Origin: Hyperoplus lanceolatus
Taxonomy: Eukaryota; Chordata; Actinopteri; Uranoscopiformes; Ammodytidae
Direction of reading: 5' to 3'
Assembly (NCBI GenBank): GCA_026929865.2
Contig: CM049397.1
Location: 3,976,001-4,040,000, forward strand
DNA length: 64,000 nucleotides
The position numbers and the translations under genes were made by a program. This document shows, in pieces, positions 12,801 to 25,958 of this stretch. The notes beneath the pieces were generated by a model. That model was not told where the DNA came from. It ran no database searches and worked only from the letters and a program-made list of their open reading frames with translations. How positions within the stretch are numbered: the stretch's first letter is position 1; every line of letters begins with the position of its first letter.

Positions 12801-15800
12801 GTGCTAGAAAACTTGACCGAAATGCTTGGCAGAAAGTTGGATCAATCAATCAGTTGGCCTTATGTTCTGTAGCCAACAGTTACCACCTTATCTGATTAGC
12901 TTCTCAAAGTCTGAACTCTCTGAACTCCGAAAATAAATGCATTTCCCAAAATGTCAAACTATTCCTTAACAGAGGCTTTTGAAGCCAAAGCTATACAGTA
13001 TGGACCATGCACCTTCTGTTTTACCAATAGAGTCAAATGAGAAGAGAGGGATCAGTTCCATCTCTTTGGTTCAGTGACTGTCCTCTTGAATGAAAAACAT
13101 TTATTTTCCTGTTACTCAAATGCAAAATGTGACCTTCAGCAATGTTTACCTGGCAATGAACTCAGGTAGAAACAGCATGTAATATTGTTATCAGCGCTGC
13201 AAACCCTCTAGGAGGAAGGAGGTTGGAGCGGACGCTTCAGTTAATAACGATAACAATTCTGCATAGAATTTATTTATTACGCCATTAAAAAAAGCTTGAC
13301 TCTGCCTCCTTGTAATACTCTAGGAGATGAAATACGCACATTCTTTGTCATCACAAAGTGATGTTGTGTCTCCACAGAAAGCCATGGTCCAGACTTTGAA
13401 GAGGTGAGGGACTACGAGGTGGTACGACCCGTCAGACTTCACACTGTTAGAAAAAGAGATACAGAGGTAGGTTTGTCTATTCCGTTCCTTTACATAATCA
13501 AGCTACAGTTGTGTTGTTAGGTTTGGGAAAGGTGAAATAAGAATGATTTACAGAGAGCACAATTTCCCATCTTTCGCAGAATCTCAGGCCAGAAACTATA
13601 CAGTATGCAATGACCGTGGGAGGAAGAGACATTGAAATGCAACTAGAAAAAAATAAGTAAGTTTGTTACTTCCCTAAAGGGCTGTTTACACTGAGAAAAC
13701 GTGATAGTTTTCACAGTGTAAGTTTAAAAAAAAAAACCCCCGTTCAGACACAATTTATCTGACATCTTCACCTGTGCACATGTTTTCAGAGGAAACGGGA
13801 CGAAATCGATGTAGTAAGCATGCCAGGCCAACAGTTGGCGGTACAAGGTAGTAGTAGATAGCATTTCCGGTGCATCCGGTGTCGGCTGTAAGAATTGAAT
13901 AAAAAGGCGCGCCTGCTCCTATTTGCTTGTAGGAGCGATTGTTGGCACGATAAAAAATTCATCAGCAACAGCACAACGTCCATGAGCACAATGAATACAG
14001 CTCGGTGATCCGCCATTGTTGTTGTTGTTTTCCAACTGGCGCACATGGACCTACAAAGACGGCGCATGCCTATTTATCTCCAAACGCAATGCGCATGTGT
14101 GAGGGTGGAGCCGTGACGTCAGCGTTATCAGGGGGAATGGTTTCGGTGTTTACAGGAACCCAAAACCGTTAAGTTTTCCAAAAAATCCTCCCTCGGAGGT
14201 GATCTCAAAAATGCCTCGTTCGTTTGCACCGTTTAAAGTGCCCCTAAATTGATCACTTGTTAAGGCTTAACAGTCAAGAACGTCACTTAGAATAACATAT
14301 ACACATGAATATATCCACTGACTGTCGCTGCTTCACTGGATCTTAATGCCTGACACAAGGCAGGTTTTTTTTTACAATAAGACGTGGAGTCAGTCCTTGT
14401 TGTGCAATGTTTCGGTGCAACTTCCGTGTTTTACCCCTTTTTTTTAAACTTGTTTTTCCAATCTTACACGTCCAAAAACAAATTCAATTGAGTTGTTTTC
14501 AATGAGAATATCCTGTGTGTTTTCCCATAACCCTAAACCTCGTAGGCTATGTATTACAATATCAAACATGATGTCACATAGTTTGGCACGATTGGTCATT
14601 CATATTTATACATTTCTATCATCAGTGAATTACTCACCAAAGATTACACTGAGACCTACTACCAGGAAGACGGGACTCAAGTCACCACAACTCCTAATGA
14701 CGTCGTAAGTGTTTCGCATTTGTAGGCGATTTTCAGTTCCCTATTCAACATGAGAATGTAACCTCAAATGATATGTAGTTGCCTTTTCGAAACCAAGGGG
14801 GTTTTAAAATGCATCAAAGACATTTTATTCTTTGACTGATTCAGAAATGATAGAAGGTTCTTATTTGATAAACCTGTCATAATCATCATGTCTTCATCAG
14901 GATCACTGTTACTATCATGGGAGGATTGTAAACGACAGCACATCATCTGTCAGCATCAGCACATGTGATGGACTCAGGTGAGTCACACACACACAAACCA
15001 TCCTCTCCTCAACTCTACTCTTCTAAGAATGTCCTAAAATCATGCAAAAAATATTCCAATTCCACACGTTTTTTTCTTCATAATGATAATGCCTATCCAT
15101 ATTACCAGGCATTTTTTTTCATGATTATTATTTTTTTAGAACTTAGCTGATAGAGTTCTGAAAACCATTTTCCATTATCGGGGTTGATTTGGCAAACCTT
15201 TTATAATCGTAGCATATACAGAGCAATGTTGGATTTTTTTTCTGTCCATCTGACAAATGTAGGTCCGATATTCACTTTCTTTTTACCCTCAGCATTTTAG
15301 TTTAATTCTCCCCCAACTCCTGAGAGAAATATCTGTCTACCAGTTAGCTCCTTGGTATTTCATTTGGTGCCAGGTATGTGGTACCATTTACTCATGGTGA
15401 ATCGTGTTTTTCTTTTAGCTGAATACAGTGTTCGATGAAAACAGTCAAATTGTGGGACGCAAAATCTAAAATAAAAAGCTGAAAGATGTATATGGACTGA
15501 CACTCCATTGATCAATTATTCACAGTGGGATGTCACTTCGAGCTACGGAAGCGTATTGATGGCACAAGGGTGAAAAGAAAACGCTCAGTATCACGTTATA
15601 ACCAATTCCATTCCATTCAAATTCAAAACACTTTATTGTCTACAGAAACTTGCCTTCAGGTTATGGCTCAATGAACATAAAAACTACATAAACCTCACAT
15701 AAAAGCACACAAACAGTGCAATCAAACAGGAAACGCACGTGTCGAAAGTAAAGCTGCATTAAAACTATGACGTATTAACTTGCTGTGTTTCTTATCACTT

Positions 15801-18800
15801 TATAAGGTGAAAATCCCTTCTCACGCTATAATGAGATCAATCATTATCACACTATATTTTAATGATAGTGATTTTTTTTCTAGTTCCCTAGTGGCATCAA
15901 TACACTGCCGTACCGAACAGCCCCATTCAACTGCACACAGCACTGTAATCCATTGTTACGTAATACGAAAGACAGCTAATTAGCCTAGCTGATTTCCCAA
16001 ATAAGGATTGACCTGTTACAAAGTACAATAAGCTAGCTGACAAGGCCTACTGACTGCCTCACATCACAGACAATATATGGGCCATTCCACCAAATGGGTG
16101 ACATTTCTGTCCCCAAGCCTTCAAAGGTATACTGTACATTTGCATGAAAATTAAATCTAACATACATTAATGTATTAAGCAATGTGTCTTCCACATTGAC
16201 CTGAATGTGAATTTAAAATATGTATTTTATAACACTGATAAAAACTACAGTTTACACTGAAAAATAGCATTTTTAACCTGTCCCCACTCTCTAACACAAC
16301 ACTTTACTATGAAAAATAATGAAAAATTCCTTCAGAAATCTTAAAATGTTTTCACTGCTGTGTGATTCTATGTTCAATATGCTTCAATGCAAATGTTATC
16401 ATCAGAAATCCATAATACACTCAACAAAAATATAAACGCAACACTTTTGTTTTTGCTCCCATTTTTCATGAGATGGACTTAAAGATCTAAAATTCATTCC
16501 AGATACACAATATTACCATTTCTCTCAAACATTGTTCACAAATCTGTCTAAATGTGTGATAGTGAGCACTTCTGCTTTGCTGAGATAATCCATCCCACCT
16601 CACAGGTGTGCCACATCAAGATGCTGATCTGACATCATGATTAGTGCACAGGTGTGCCTTAGACTGTCCACAATAAAAGGCCACTCTGAAATGTGCATTT
16701 TTTTTGCTTTATTGGGGTTCTGGGGACTCAGAACCAGTCAGTATCTGGTGTGACCACCATTTGCCTCATGAAGTGCAACACATCTTCTTCGCATAGAGTT
16801 TATGAGATTGTCAATTGTGGCCTGTGGAATGTTGGTCCACTCCTCTTCAATGGCTGTGCGAAGTTGCTGGATATTAGTGGGAAGTGGTGCACCCTGTCGT
16901 ATACGCCGGTCAAGCACATCCCAAACATGATCAATGGGTGACATGTCCGGTGAGTATGCTGGCCATGCAAGAACTGGGACATTTTCAGCTTCCAAGAATT
17001 GTGTACAGATCCTTGCAACATGGGGCCGTGCATTATCTTGCTGAAAGTGAGGTGATGGTCATGGATGTATGGCACAACAATGGGCCTCAGGATCTCATCA
17101 CGGTATCTCTGTGCATTCAAAATGCCATCAATAAAATGCACCTGTGTTCTTCGTCCATAACAGATGCCTGCCCATACAATAACCCCACCACCACCATAGG
17201 CCACTCGATCCACAACATTGACATCAGCAAAGCGCTCACCCACACGACGCTAAACACGCTGTCTGCCATCTGCCCTGAACAATGTAAACCGAGATTCATC
17301 CGTGAAGAGAACACCTCCCCGTCCCCAATGAGGACGACGAGCATGCAGTTGAGCTTTCCTGAGACGGTTTCTGACAGTTTGTGCAGAAATTGTTTGGTTA
17401 TGCAAATCAATTGTTTCAGCAGCTGTCTCAGTGGCTGGTCTCAGACGATCTTGGAGGTGAACCTGCTGGATGTGGAGGTCATGGGCTGGTGTGGTTACAC
17501 ATGGTCTGCGGTTGTGAGGCCGGTTGGATGTACTGCCATATTCTCTGAAACGCCTTTGGAGACGGCTTATGGTGGAGAAATGAACATTCAATGCACAAGC
17601 AACAGATCTGGTTGACATTCCTGCTGTCAGCATGCCAATTGCATGCTCCCTCAATGCTTGTGGCATCTGTGGCATTTTGCTGTGAGACAAAACTGCACAT
17701 TTCAGGGTGGCCTTTTGTTGTGGACAGTCTAAGGCACACCTGTGCACTAATCATGATGTCAGATCAGCATCTTGATGTGGCACACCTGTGAGGTGGGATG
17801 GATTATCTCAGCAAAGCAGAAGTGCTCACTATCACACATTTAGACAGATTTGTGAACAATGTTTGAGAGAAATGGTAATATTGTGTATCTGGAATGAATT
17901 TTAGATCTTTAAGTCCATCTTATGAAAAATGGGAGCAAAAACAAAAGTGTTGCGTTTATATTTTTGTTGCGTGTATTTAGTTAAATACACATATTAGTTG
18001 TGTCCCCAGGATTATACTCAGTCCTGTTACCCTAACACATTTAACGCTCTAAAATCTTTGCAACATTACAAAAAGCCCTTGCTAAACTGGAATATGAGCA
18101 CTGTAGCTATTTTGATAGGTAATAGGAAGACCAAAAGTAGGTTCCTCCTTTTATTTCCAGTATATTGGATTATATTGTAACAAAAGTTGACGGGTATATC
18201 TGAACGTTCAGTCCTGTTACCTAAATTATTTATTTAATGTTATTTGTTTATTTTTAAAATAATACTTTTTAATAAATCACCAGAATGTGCTGAGTGTACT
18301 CATGCTACTAGAATGGACCCTATGTATCTATATTTGCATGTTTATGTTACTTTAATACATTTATATATATTATAAACCAAGTTAAAAATTCAATACAATT
18401 TCCTGAGATTTACCAATATATGTTTTGAATGGATAAATATATGTGTTATGAGATTCAGCTTTGAAACATTTAAAAATCTGAAGTTTAATTTGGAGGAATT
18501 GCAACATGCAAATGTCACACATTTGGTGGAATGGCCCATAACAAAAGATTTAAAAAAAAAGCTTTGGAAAATATATTTCAAGTTCAATATTTATACTAGC
18601 CATGCAGCGTATTGAATGTTTATCAGATAGCTTACCTATTCTCTGAAGAAAGAAAAAAAATTGTCTTTAGGCTTTGCTCACTGAGGTGTGGCTCTACCAA
18701 ACGGCTTATTTATTTAACCTTTATTTATACTCAAGATATCATTGAGGGTTGACCCTCATTTGTAATGACTTCGAGAAACAAAAACAACAATACATACACA

Positions 18801-21800
18801 ATATACAATGCAAATACATCAAATACACAACAAGCTGGTAACATTAAAACATTTTAGACAGAGGTATAGAGTGGCTGGAAATAAAATTAAACTGGTAAAA
18901 GTACAATATGGCCTAATTAAAACAAGTAACAAGTAAGTAACAGTTAGAGTTTGTTAGATTTAAGATAGTATGTTTAAATTGGTGAAAGGATATCATGGTA
19001 TTCTATTAAGCAATGTGTCTCAGAGTCTAACCTGCAGGACCTCTTGGTTTCAGAGGTTACTTCAGGACTTCAGCCCAGCGCTACCTGATCCAGCCCCTGT
19101 CCGGTGGAGATGAGGGCGATCATAATGTGACCACCTTCAATGACCGGAGCTCCACGCCTGCAGTCTGCGGCGTCACCAACACCAGCTACAACGACGACTT
19201 TGAGCCCCCGACAGCCCGTAGCTCCAGATCTGGGGTCAGTGACACCATTGCTGTCATAGCACACTTGCACCTCATAGGTTAATCAGGCCAAACACTGCAG
19301 GTTGGATAGGAGTAAAAAAAAACAATGTAGTACTCATAGATATCATCACAAAAGTTCATCAATTACAGTACATTCAAGCAATTCTTTTTTGTACCACAAT
19401 ATTTTCAGAAAATGTTTCAATAATTAAATAAATAAATAAATAATCAAATTTGGCAATGAGTCAAATTGTATACTGTACCTCCATACAAACTAAAAATCCA
19501 GATGTTCAAATCTTTATTTTATTTTTACAAAGTGTTAGAATCATTTTTTTTGATATAGGCTACAGCCTTTTTTATTTTATAAATCGTAAAAATACTATAT
19601 ACAGGTCTTAAACGTGTTGAGATAATGGCTTTTAGTGATGCTTGTTTAGGATGAATATATAGACACAGTCAGAAAAGGTTTGGTAATATAAACACCTAAA
19701 TATCCATTTTGGACCTTTTATTTATACTCGTATGAAAGAAGATTAAGAAAAACAATGTTTTTGCCTGCGGTGTCTCTCCTTAAATGTGGCATCATATGAA
19801 CACAAAGAAAATTCAAACACATCATTTAATCAAATGATTTAGTCTGAAAAGACAAATATGGCAATTTTGAAGAGACTTTGAACAAGAAATAACTGATTTA
19901 CTTTTTTGGCCCTCCAGGGTAGATCTATCGCCAGGGAACAGAAATACCTTGAACTCTTCCTTGTTGCTGATCACCGTATGGTAAGAAATACACATGGGAA
20001 ACTCCTGTGAAGTCCACACATATTAGCTTTATAATGATGTGTACCGACCAGACTAGTCCTTCTGATGGCAGTAATGCTAACTCTGTGTGATGGGAAAGTT
20101 TTTTGGGTTATTTGACCTGCTTCAGAATAGAATCCCATATAGTTATAATATGGGTCAACTCATTGTATCGTCATAAATCATGTGGGCAATTAACAATGAA
20201 TCAGCTGTTGAGACATAGGATGTGGCTAACATGACGGGACATGCTACATGCCGTTTCAGTACGAGAAGATGAAGCGAGATCAGACCAAGCTGAGAAAGAA
20301 GATTTTTGAAGTTGTCAACTTTGTCAACATGGTGAGTCAAGGGCTTTTGTGCTATCTTTGAAATTCCCAGGCATACATGACATGTCGTTGCATCATACAC
20401 ACAGTAGATCCTTTTTCTTGTAATGTCTGTATTTGAGCAACAGACCAGAAAGCTTCCATATTTGGTCTGACTTTGTGTACGAAATGAAATAAAGTGCACA
20501 CTTCACCTTCTTACCTTAATAGTTTCTGAATAAGATTGTGTAATGTGCCTGAAATGGGACCTCTTTGAGTCGCTTCTCTAGATTCAAACGTAGCCTATTA
20601 CGCTTTAACAAGGTCTCATTGGTTCACTCATAGATTTGTTGTTGAGATGTACATTATTTCAGAAAAACACAAATGATATGTTTTGAATGTGCAGAAAGTT
20701 TTAGACAATACAGGAGTAAATATTTGAAAGCAATACAGAATACCTAAGAGCCTTGCAGTAAGCGTTAAATTCCATTGCAACTGTGTCACCGGGGAACCTG
20801 AATGTTGTCTTTTCCATTCTACAAATACATTGGTGGATAAAAATTCCCCAGAATACTTTAAAATTTAGCTTCATAGCATAATTGCCTAAATCATATTTAC
20901 TCTACTCTACTTTTACTCTACATCTACTCTATTCTACATCTACTCTACTCTACTTTACTGTAGCGGGTACAGGTGGTTCAGATTAATTCAGCTATTAGAA
21001 ATTAATCTATGATTAATAATACTTTAATAATTTCTTAAAGTTCAAAGGAGGCCACCATTCATGAAGAATGGAAAAGTAATAGCAAATTGTCTCGTTTAAT
21101 CAAAGGATTTATTTAGAAATGTTGATTAGCTTAACGCTCAGTTAAACAAATCAACACTAGCAAATCCTAGTCTCAAAGATCATTTCCATAAAATAATGTA
21201 ATCAAGTAGTTACTATTATAAATTTGGTAATATGATCTTAACACTGAAGGCTACAGATCTTTCACTTGTTGATTTTGACACTCCAATAATATCCACACAA
21301 ATAAATCACAAACACTTCTGTACAATATAAGAACATTTATTTTAACCACGATAAACTTAAGTAACATCCGTTTTATACACGCATAAACAAATACACTTGA
21401 TCAAAGAAAACGTCTAGAACATTTTGTTATAAGCTATGTACAATTTTTTTTGTGAAGTGGTAGTGAGTGTGTGTGTGTGTGGAGCAAGGAAAAAGGGGAC
21501 GGGGAAGCTCAGTGACTTGGGGCGACAGACACAAAATGGCGACCCGAAATCAGTTAGGTTAGTAATGCCACAAAATGGCGTCCCTGGATGGCTAGGCTAG
21601 GCTACTTTCCCCGATGGGGGAGGTGATTACCACGGGTGTCAAAGGGGCTACCTTTGGAACAAAGGACCTGACGGATGATATTTGAGGCGGGGAATTTCGA
21701 ACAAACACTAGCTCTTTAAAAAGGGGTTCTACCAAAGATCTTAGCACCAATTCTATCTGATCAAGACTACCATCTAACGTGTGTTGTGGTGCAGGAGAGA

Positions 21801-24800
21801 AGAGGAGGAAAGATTAGCTTGAGGGGGAGAGGGAGAAAGAAAGGGGAGGTTTTAAAACATACAGCAGACCTGAAACCACACTGCAGCGGAATGGAAGATC
21901 AAGATTTCGTCTGGCTCTCCGTGGGGGAGAAGACAAACGGAGATTGATCACACAGCTTGTTTCAAAATAGCAAACACAAATTCGAAAATAAACAGTATTG
22001 CTCACACCTTAAAAAGTAAATAATAACTAAACATCTGCCCAGGTAATTATAAAGCCAAAACTCACTTGGGGAAACTTAATTCCCACTGCTTCGTCGTCGT
22101 GGGGGTAGCCCTCCTTTCCAGGACGGAAGAAAGGGGCTACGAGGAGAGCGGGGGGTGATGGGTGTCAGAGCAGGAAAAAGGGCAAGAGGGGAGCGATTTG
22201 GGGGGAGGGGGGACTGGGCATCCGTCCGGGTCCGGGAGTCTGGACAAACCCCGCTCTCGTTGGTGGGTTGGCTGGACCAAGCTTCGCCTGGTCAGCGGTT
22301 CTGGGAAACTGTTTCCGTGTTCTTCTGGTCGTTCCAACCGCTTCACCTTGTTGCTTTGGACGCGCGGGCTTGAAAACGTGGGGTTGATTCGGGCGAAGGG
22401 GCTGTGACTGACGCTTGTTGTTTCTTGGGATCACAACGCGTACCGAACAGAAGGAGCGGACCTGCCGCAGGGGGGGTTTCCGGGTGGGGCGAGGGAGGGG
22501 GTTTGGGGGGTACTACCCTACTCTATAACCCTTAAAATATGACTGAGCATTATGCTATTAGGCTATTGAAAAGTAGATGTAGAGTAGAGTAGATGTAGAA
22601 TAGAGTAGATGTAGAGTAAAAGTAGAGTAGAGTAAATATGATTTAGGCAATTATGCTATGAGGCTAACGAAATGAAGTGTTTGAAGCTCTAAGTGTGTGT
22701 GTGTGGGTTGCAGGCATACAAGCCCCTGAGGACCTTCATTGCCCTGGTGGGGCTGGAGATCTGGTCCAATAGAGACCTGATCTCTGTCACTCCGCCGGCC
22801 GGTGCCAACCTGGACGCTTTCATGAGATGGAGGAACTCTGAGCTGGTCAAAAGGAAAAAGCATGACAACGCACATCTCATCAGGTTTGAAGAGTCTTTAT
22901 TAGACACAACTTGGCCCCAAATTATGGAAGGTCATTTAAAAATGCTTGAAGGGCGCTCCGGTGGCGTAGTGGATAGTGTGTACCATACCGGCCTTTGTTG
23001 CAGTGGTCGCAGGTTTGAGTCTGACCCGTGGACCTTTACTGCAGATCATCCCCCCTCTCACTCTCTCTGTCTCCACATTTCAACTCTGTACTGTCTAATG
23101 AAGCTTAAAAATGCAAAATAAAATGATCTTTAACAATTTTGAAGGTGGAGTCAGCACTCCTGGATAATGATTGTTGTCCAAATCAGTTTCAGTTCATATC
23201 AGTGAATATCTTCTCGCGATCTGTTACCTTTCCGTAGCCTACTGTGTGTGCATAGCCTAGGCTCTGTAAACGGGCATGTTACTAGCTATGGTGGGCCGCC
23301 ATTGTTTACATACCCTCTGTATACATGCCCGTTTACAGAGCCATAGTAGATATTCACTGATTTTAAAAAAACATTCTCCAGAATGCATGACTCCACCTTT
23401 AATGGAGATGTCTTTTTTAGATTTCTGTTGCTTTCATGCTGACTCACGCTCACTCTAATAGCTTCCACAACGTGCTTGTGTAACTTGTGCTTGTACTTAA
23501 ATTTGACGTCATAGATTTACGTTTAAAATTCATGTCAAATGTAGGAGGATATAGAGAGAAGCCCGCTTAGGGGAAAGTCTCACCAGAGAAGGAAGCAGTC
23601 TTGACAGATTTCCTCTATGTATCATTAATGGCCCATAAACACTGGTGTGTGTTTCACTTTAATCACGGGGTATGTGAGGTATGCCATTGTTACTTTTGGC
23701 TAACCAGAGCAGAATTGTTCCAAACCTGTTGGTTGCAGAAAACTTTCCACCAACCACAACAAAGGCCAACAAAAATATTGTTGGAAGAGAAGCTTTATAA
23801 ATTGCATTAGTTTAGTTAGTTTGTCTCATTGTACAAACTAAAGACTGTCAGTTTAGTACATGTTGACTTCGCCACTCATTTCACAATCATGAAAAAGGTT
23901 TTACTGTCCATGCAATCAACACACAATGAACAAAATAAGTAACCAAATGAAGGCCACCTATCTGCTGATGCCTGCCATCCAACCACATGTTACTTGAGTT
24001 TATTGTGTTGTGTGATTTCAAATTGTGGATGTAATATGGACAATGAATAGAGAACTGGATGGATGGATGTAACGGCATTGAAATAGTTTATCTGAATGTT
24101 TTTTCCAAAGTTCTCGTTCCTTGTCTTTTCAGTGGCATTGACTTTGAAGGAGCAACTGTGGGACTGGCTTTCATTGGGACTCTTTGCTCCGGTCACTCTG
24201 TAGGGGTAGTACAGGTGAGCTCCTCCTTCCTTCTCTGATTTGGTTGCTATATCTTTTATTCCTCCTACCTTTACTTACGGTGTGTGCGTTTAAAGCAAAT
24301 ACACCTTAGCTAGCATGTTACATACCAGTTTACAGAGCCTAGGCTGTGTATTAAAACCAGATTTTTTTTTCAGCTCAGAAAATGATTTTGAGCTGAAAGT
24401 GTTCTACAGACTTGGCCGACTCCACCTTCAATGACCAAGATTTAGAGCCGTTCTTCATAATGCCATCCAATTTCCCTGATGATTTTCGCGAGTGACTTTC
24501 CTAATAATTTGAAACTTTTTATCCATTGTTTTACAGAGGAAGTGTGACTTTATTCACATGGTGATTAGAAACTCAGTGCGGTGCAGCACACATCTACACT
24601 GTGCCACACTAATGCCACACTAATACAGGAACTTTCTCAGGCTCTCTTCAGTCTAAACGTCACTGTGGTCAGATACAAATCATGATTGAGGAAACTATTC
24701 AAAAAAAAAATTATCATGTTGCTTCCTTGCTTCAAACAAATACCCAATTCTGGCTGACTGTAAAGAGTTTCACCTATATGACTTATGGTATGTTTCCCTC

Positions 24801-25870
24801 TCAGTATCACAATGACCAGGCCATAGCAGTGGGAGCGACCCTGGCTCATGAGATGGGCCATAACCTGGGCATGAACCACGATGACTCTAGTGGCTGCGTC
24901 TGCTCCGGGGATAGCTGCATCATGGCCGCAGCTCTCAGGTGAGAGAAGTCGTTAGGATGCCTCGAACGAAAGGTGCATCGATATAAGCAGGCACTGTTAT
25001 GAACTGAAAGGCTTAATCGGTGGGGTACTCTCTACAGGTAGGAAAAGCACAGGGGTTAATAATAACGTAATAATAGTTATAGTATTATTATGATTTAACT
25101 GCTTTGGTTTCAAGGTCCTCGTAATGCACATTCTGGCTCGCTGTCACCATGCGATTGCTAAGTGGGACGTTGCTATTAATAGTCATATTATTACATATCA
25201 TGCTCATTTTCCATTGCTATATCTCCTCTTTTCAGCCTCTGAATGTCATGCTCCGTTTAAGCTCCTGTCTCTTTTAAGCCCCGCCTTCCAAATAGCCCAG
25301 TCTGCTCTGATTGGAAGATTTACTCCAATTTCCAGTTTCTTGTCAACATTTGTTGAAAGGACAAATCAGGCAGAAACAGAAGTGTAGATCAGAGAATTTG
25401 GTGTTAACAATGAAAGTGTGTTGTTCTTCCTCCTCAGCTGGGATGTTCCCCGGACTTTCAGTAGTTGCAGCAGCAGCCACTATGAGAACTACCTGACTAG
25501 CCGCAGCCCCAGCTGCCTGCTGGACGTACCAGACTACAACAGCCTGGTGGCCCCACCGCTCTGTGGGAACGGCTTCGTGGAGAAGGGAGAGCAGTGTGAC
25601 TGTGGCTCTGTGGAGGTAAATCAATCAAACCAGCACTCGCCTCAGAATGACTTGAATTCCATTTGCCACAGATTCCTATGGGAGAAATGCATTCTCCAAC
25701 TTTCACCTTTTCTTGAAGGTCATAGTGAACAAATTAACCTTGTTGCCCAAATGAATCAACTAACAGTATATGGAGAAAGGTCCAATTGAAAAAGGAGTGT
25801 ATTAAAATAAGGGCAATTATTATAATGTGTCATTTAATTAAAACCGCTTGTATGGCCTTAATACCTGCAA

Positions 25871-25958
<88 letters not shown>

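Noticed and set aside
13786-14067. 93-codon minus-strand frame as a gene
   Set aside because: Lies wholly inside a terminal-repeat-bounded transposon and lacks a transposase motif.
16884-17615. 243-residue plus-strand frame
   Set aside because: Antisense to the Tc1 transposase pseudogene; the same happens at 59415-60107 opposite the intact transposase.
22155-22434. Overlapping open frames of 69-89 codons on both strands in the GC-rich block
   Set aside because: GC-rich sequence has few stops; frames on both strands have no motif and no splice support.
22951-23030. Possible tRNA gene (box A and box B present)
   Set aside because: No full cloverleaf with acceptor stem and anticodon; it continues into a SINE body and has related copies.
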